DNA from: Frankia sp. AgB32
GTDB taxonomy: Bacteria; Actinomycetota; Actinomycetes; Frankiales; Frankiaceae
Length of the DNA stretch: 64,000 nt
Reading direction: 5' to 3'
NCBI RefSeq assembly: GCF_023243045.1
Contig: NZ_JALKFX010000010.1
Location: 1 to 64,000, forward strand
Shown: in pieces, positions 60,455-64,000 of the stretch
Layout: the number at the start of each line of letters is the position of its first letter
How positions within the stretch are numbered: position 1 is the first letter of the stretch
Made by a program: the position numbers and the translations under genes
The notes under the pieces: model-generated
What the model was told of the DNA's origin: nothing
Seen by the model: the letters and a program-made list of their open reading frames with translations, nothing else
Database searches by the model: none

Positions 60455-61632
60455 GTCCCGCCGACACCGGCCCCGGCGGCCCGCGCGGGTCGACCGGGGT
60501 CGAACCCCTGGCCGGGTACACGGTCGGGATCACGGCGGCGCGCCGGCGCGAGGAGTTCGGCGCCGCGCTGGAACGCCGTGGCGCCTGCGTGCGCTACGGC
60601 CCGGCGATCCGGATCGTGCCGCTCGCCGATGACAGCCAGCTGCGCGAGGCGACCGAGCGGTGCCTGACCGCGCCGCTGGACATCGTCGTCGCCACCACCG
60701 GGATCGGTTTCCGCGGCTGGATGGACGCCGCCGATGCCTGGGACCTCGCCGAACCGCTGAGCAAGGCGATGGACGGCGCGGTCCTGCTCGCCCGCGGTCC
60801 GAAGGTGCGGGGCGCGATCCGCGCCTGCGGGCTGCGCGAGACCTGGTCACCGGCGTCGGAGTCGTCGAACGAGGTGCTGGAGCACCTCATCGAGAAGTAC
60901 GACCTCACCGGGCGGCGCATCGCCGTCCAACTGCACGGCGAGCCGCTGCCCGACCTCGTCGAGACGCTGCGCCTCGCCGGCGCGGACGTCATCGAGGTGC
61001 CTGTGTACCGGTGGACCGCGCCGGACGACCTGGTCCCGCTGCGGCGCCTCATCGACGCCGTCGCCACCACCGAACTCGACGCGGTCGCGTTCACCAGCGC
61101 GCCGGCGGCGATCAGCTTCCTGCGCGCCGCGGACGAGCAGGGCCTGCGCGACGCCGTCCGCGAGGCACTGCTCGGCCCGGTCGTCATCGCCTGTGTCGGG
61201 CCGGTGACCGCCGGCCCGCTGCTCGCCCAGGGCCTGCCCGTGATCCAGCCACCGCGGGCCCGTCTCGGCTCGCTGGTCCGCGAGATCGTCGAGCAGATCC
61301 CCCGCCGCCGCGGCCGGATCCTGCCCGTCGCCGACGGCTGGCTGGACATCCGCGGCCAGGCCGTGGTCGTCGACCACGAACGGGTCGTGCCGCTCAGCCG
61401 CACCGCGATGGCGCTGCTGCGCCGCCTCGCCGTCCAGCCCGGCCACGTCGTCACCCGCCGCGAGCTGCTGCCCCCCGGCGGCGGCGACGAGCACGCCGTC
61501 GAGGTCGCCGTCGGCCGCCTGCGCAGCGCCCTCGGCGACCCGCGCCTCATCCAGACCGTCGCCAAGCGCGGCTACCGCCTCGCCTTCGACCCCGAACGCA
61601 GCGCCGTCGACCCGGCCGACTGGCGCTACTGA
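60451..61632 (+). CDS. Uroporphyrinogen-III synthase-like regulator with winged helix
   Basis: A 393-residue fusion. N-terminal 1-270 is a HemD fold (VGITAARRREEFGAALERRG, ATTGIGFRGWMDAADAW, AVQLHGEPLPDLVETLRLAG, VAFTSAPAAISFLR). C-terminal 300-385 is an OmpR-like DNA-binding domain (SRTAMALLRRLAVQPGHVVT, VGRLRSALGDPRLIQTVAKR, GYRL). Same architecture as M. tuberculosis Rv0260c, also near nirBD/narK3. Probably regulates the nitrite locus, perhaps sensing a tetrapyrrole; catalytic activity not assured. GTG overlaps nirD. Confidence 0.85.
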   Translation: MSPADTGPGGPRGSTGVEPLAGYTVGITAARRREEFGAALERRGACVRYGPAIRIVPLADDSQLREATERCLTAPLDIVVATTGIGFRGWMDAADAWDLAEPLSKAMDGAVLLARGPKVRGAIRACGLRETWSPASESSNEVLEHLIEKYDLTGRRIAVQLHGEPLPDLVETLRLAGADVIEVPVYRWTAPDDLVPLRRLIDAVATTELDAVAFTSAPAAISFLRAADEQGLRDAVREALLGPVVIACVGPVTAGPLLAQGLPVIQPPRARLGSLVREIVEQIPRRRGRILPVADGWLDIRGQAVVVDHERVVPLSRTAMALLRRLAVQPGHVVTRRELLPPGGGDEHAVEVAVGRLRSALGDPRLIQTVAKRGYRLAFDPERSAVDPADWRY

Positions 61633-61666
61633 CCCCGGCCGGAGTGAGCGCGGCGGACGGAACGGG

Positions 61667-61831
61667 CCAGCCCAGGAGGCCGTCGCCCTTCGCCGTCAGC
61701 TCGCCGCCGAGCAGCCCGACGTCCACCGCCCCGACCTCGTCGCATGGCTCACCAACCTGGCAGACACCCTCCGAATACTGGGCCGCCACGACGACGCGCG
61801 GTCCATCGAGAACGAGCGGGATGCCCGGTGA
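61667..61831 (+). pseudogene. C-terminal TPR fragment
   Basis: The frame reads PAQEAVALRRQLAAEQPDVH, RPDLVAWLTNLADTLRILG and RHDDARSIENERDAR before a stop, one and a half tetratricopeptide repeats as in large actinobacterial NB-ARC/TPR proteins. It has no start and follows the HemD-like gene by a few bases, so it is a remnant. Confidence 0.55.
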
Positions 61832-61951
61832 TCCCAGGGCGAGCGCCGAACGGCCAGCGGCCAGCGCCGTCAGCCAACGTCGGGATCTACTGCTCCGCCG
61901 AAGCCCGGCAGAGGGGGCGTGACTGCGGGTGGCCGCCGTTAGGCTGGGGCT

Positions 61952-63144
61952 GTGGCCGGGACGTTTGCCTACGCGGTCAGGAGGCGGGCCGCGCCGGGTG
62001 CCAGCTTCCTCGGCCGGGTGGGGCGTGGCGCGCTGGTGGAGTCCCTCTATCTGATCACCGCCCCGGTGAGTGCCGCGGCGGGACTGCTGCTGGTTCTTGG
62101 CGGGCTGTGCGTCGCGGCGGCTGGTCTGCTGGTGCCGGGCCGGTCGCGGGTCGTGGCTGGGGTCGCGGCGCCAGTGCGGTGGGCGGCCAGAGTGGAGTGG
62201 CGGCGGATCGGACGGGTCCGCTCGGCGGCTGCCGGTGACGGGTCCGGCGGGCAGCGGTCGAGGCCGGTCGGGGCCACCGATGCTGCGGATCCGGGGTTGT
62301 GGCTCGGGCTGGCGCACGCGCTGGTGCTGCTGCCGGTCGCGCTGGTCACGGCGACGGCGACGGTGCTGTGGTGGGTCGTCGGCGTCGGTGCCGCGACGAC
62401 GGCTGTGCGCAACTGGGGTGAGCCAGCCACGGTGATGTCGCCCATGACTCTGAGCGCGGGGGGCGCGCAGTCCCACATCGATGTGAGCCTGGGCCTGACG
62501 TCGCCGACCGAGCGGATGGCCTTCGGCACCGTCCTGGGGCTGCTGTTGCTGGTGGTGCTGCCGCTGGTGCCGCTACCACATCGCGAAGGGTGCGATCGCC
62601 GCGCTGATGCTGGCCGTGTTCCTCGCGCTGACCGTTCTGCTGTGGCGCGGGTTCCTGCGGGCGGGAAAGGCGTCGACCCGGGGCGTTCTGGGCTCGGCCG
62701 GCGTCCTCTCGGTGGCATCCGCGCTGGTCTCGCTGGCGGCGGTGATGGCCAACATCCAGGGCACGGTGACACCGTTCGCCTCGCTGTTCCCCATGCTGAC
62801 CGAAGACGGCGGCGACCCGCCGTTCGCCGCCGCGCTCACCGAGGCCCGCCAGCAGCTCGCGGACCCGGCGGGCCCCGGTGCGCGGACTTCGTCGGCCATC
62901 GACGCGATGACCGACGAGTTCGCCCGCTACCACGTGGTGATGGCCGTCATCTCCGGCTTCCTCGCCGTCGTCGCCGTCGGGGTGGCCGTGCTGCTGTGGC
63001 GGAGGTTCGCGGCCACCGCCAGCGCCGACCGGCGCGCTGACGGTGCTGCTGGCCGTCCTGCTGGTCATCCACTGCGCGGCGAACGTGTCCGTCGCCGCCG
63101 ACCCGGCACCGGCACTGGCCCGGGCTCTCAACGGCGGCCTGTGA
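61952..63144 (+). pseudogene. Multi-helix membrane protein, two frameshifts
   Basis: Three frames together give one hydrophobic protein. Residues from GTG 61952 (FLGRVGRGALVESLYLITAP and several helices) resemble the sensor domain of actinobacterial signalling proteins. Near 62570 the coding signal shifts frame (VVLPLV joins RYHIAKGAIAALMLAV if one C is removed), and near 63030 again (LLWRRFAATASA joins LTVLLAVLLVIHCAANVSVA). The later part has two similar units, RYH...LLWRGF and RYH...LLWRRF. Either a double frameshift pseudogene, two fused remnants or assembly errors. Confidence 0.5.
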
Positions 63145-63166
63145 CCGGCTGGCCGCGCGTGTCGGG

Positions 63167-64000
63167 TCAGCCCGTGGTGGTCACGAGTTCCCGGGCGGGC
63201 GCCGGCGCCGGCTCTCCGGCGGCCTCCAGGCCGCCGCGGCGCAGGTAGAACCACCAGGTCACGACGGCCATGAGGATGAACAGGCCGATGTAGGTCCACA
63301 GCGCGGGGGCGATCGTCCTGTACGCCTTGTTCGACTGGGCGTAGATGATCGGCACCAGGAATCCGCCGAACGCGCCGACCGCGGAGCAGATGCCGAGCGC
63401 GCCCGCGGCCTCCTTGCGGGCACGGCGCATCGTCGTCTCGTCGCCACCGAGTTCCCGGCCGCGCCGGGCGAAGATCGCCGGGATCATCCGGTAGGTCGAG
63501 CCGTTGCCGATGCCGCTGGCGAGGAACAGCAGCATGAACGACGCGAAGAACAACCCGAAGTTCGGATGGTCGAGGATCTTTCCCTTCGGGCCGATCGACG
63601 CCACCGCACCGAGACCGCCGAGGGTCATCGCTGCGAACGCGGCGACGGTCACCCGGGCGCCGCCGATGCGGTCGCCGAGCCAGCCGCCGAACGGGCGGGC
63701 CAGCGAACCGACGAACGCGCCGACGAATCCGTAGCTGAGCGCCACGTCCGCCCGGTCAAACAGCGCCGGGTTTTTCAGCAGCGCGGGAAACGCCGTGGAA
63801 TACCCGATGAACGAGCCGAACGTGCCGATATAGAGAAAGGACATGACCCAGGTGTGGCCGCGCTTCGCCGCGGACGCGGTCGCGCCGTAGTCGGCACGGG
63901 CTTCGCTGAGGTTGTCCATGAACAGCAGCGCGCCGACGGCGGCGATGATGGCCAGCGGAATGTAGATCAGGCCGATCCGGCCGAGCGCCGCGCCGGTGCC
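63167..64000 (-). CDS. narK: Nitrate/nitrite transporter, C-terminal part (runs off the edge)
   Basis: The minus-strand frame runs from the window edge to the stop at 63167 (about 277 residues here). It shows the NarK signature segments FLYIGTFGSFIGYSTAFPAL, ARPFGGWLGDRIGGARVT, GIGNGSTYRMIPAIF and a final membrane pair with YIGLFILMAVVTWWFYLRR. It is the C-terminal half of a 12-helix MFS NNP-family nitrate/nitrite porter. Next to nirBD on the opposite strand. The start lies outside the window. Confidence 0.9.
   Translation of the reverse strand, partial: GTGAALGRIGLIYIPLAIIAAVGALLFMDNLSEARADYGATASAAKRGHTWVMSFLYIGTFGSFIGYSTAFPALLKNPALFDRADVALSYGFVGAFVGSLARPFGGWLGDRIGGARVTVAAFAAMTLGGLGAVASIGPKGKILDHPNFGLFFASFMLLFLASGIGNGSTYRMIPAIFARRGRELGGDETTMRRARKEAAGALGICSAVGAFGGFLVPIIYAQSNKAYRTIAPALWTYIGLFILMAVVTWWFYLRRGGLEAAGEPAPAPARELVTTTG

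Noticed and set aside
61547-62476. Minus-strand frame opposite the TPR remnant and membrane gene
   Set aside because: Arg/His/Pro-rich antisense frame with no domain.

Overview
The window is very GC-rich (roughly 70-75% by eye in most genes) with GTG/TTG starts, 4-bp ATGA/GTGA gene overlaps, F420/PPOX and MarR-type actinobacterial families, and a gene content that points to a filamentous actinobacterium, most like Frankia or a close relative. The genus is inferred from gene content, not from a marker gene. No rRNA, tRNA or CRISPR array was seen.

Layout. 0-3 kb: a nucleotidyltransferase remnant, an alditol-oxidase-like flavoenzyme, and a decayed MFS/LysR pair. 3-7.2 kb: a compact minus-strand operon of acyl carrier protein, ferritin-like diiron desaturase/oxygenase, hotdog thioesterase, fatty acyl-AMP ligase and enoyl-CoA isomerase, which looks like a lipid-tailoring or natural-product starter pathway. 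7.7-8.8 kb: azlCD amino-acid exporter. 8.9-27.3 kb: a stress/redox region. It holds acetate kinase, two Acg-type nitroreductases, phosphoketolase, a CBS-BON protein, an Rv2004c-like kinase/ATPase, a DevS-like two-GAF histidine kinase and a DevR-like regulator. Together these resemble the mycobacterial DosR dormancy regulon, with a phosphoketolase-acetate kinase energy route added. Inside it lies a separate operon of ferric-reductase-like protein, FMN-binding lipid-anchored/secreted-type protein, ApbE flavin transferase and an OmpR-type two-component system.

27.6-35.6 kb: a lower-GC island with an aminotransferase and, on the other strand, an alpha-oxoamine synthase, FAD oxidoreductase, SDR and a porphobilinogen-synthase (HemB) gene, next to an IS630-family element with recognisable 41-bp terminal inverted repeats but altered catalytic residues. 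This is the best candidate for an undescribed pathway: ALA-like aminoketone chemistry with HemB acting either as pyrrole-forming enzyme or as a self-resistance copy.

35.8-46.7 kb: luciferase-like flavoenzyme, methyltransferase plus lipoprotein, MFS transporter, WS/DGAT-type acyltransferase, MarR regulator and lipoamide dehydrogenase. 46.7-51.8 kb: a worn zone between lpd and a duplicated lpd fragment, holding a truncated FrnE-like protein, a second luciferase-like enzyme, a vapBC module, and WD40 and 6PGDH-like remnants. 51.9-57.1 kb: a MerR-like regulator, a Clp-N-domain-only protein, a HEAT-repeat protein, a deaminase, a PPOX enzyme, a GGCT-like protein and a class II amidotransferase. 57.4-64 kb: nirB-nirD with a HemD-like/winged-helix regulator, and narK running off the right edge, forming a nitrite/nitrate locus.

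Several genes carry frameshifts next to G/C homopolymers (about 20215-20263, 21465, 62570, 63030). These may be real decay or assembly errors, and the calls there are flagged. A dispersed repeat of about 103 bp occurs at 35.6 and 40.7 kb with weaker relatives at 17.4 and 40.9 kb.
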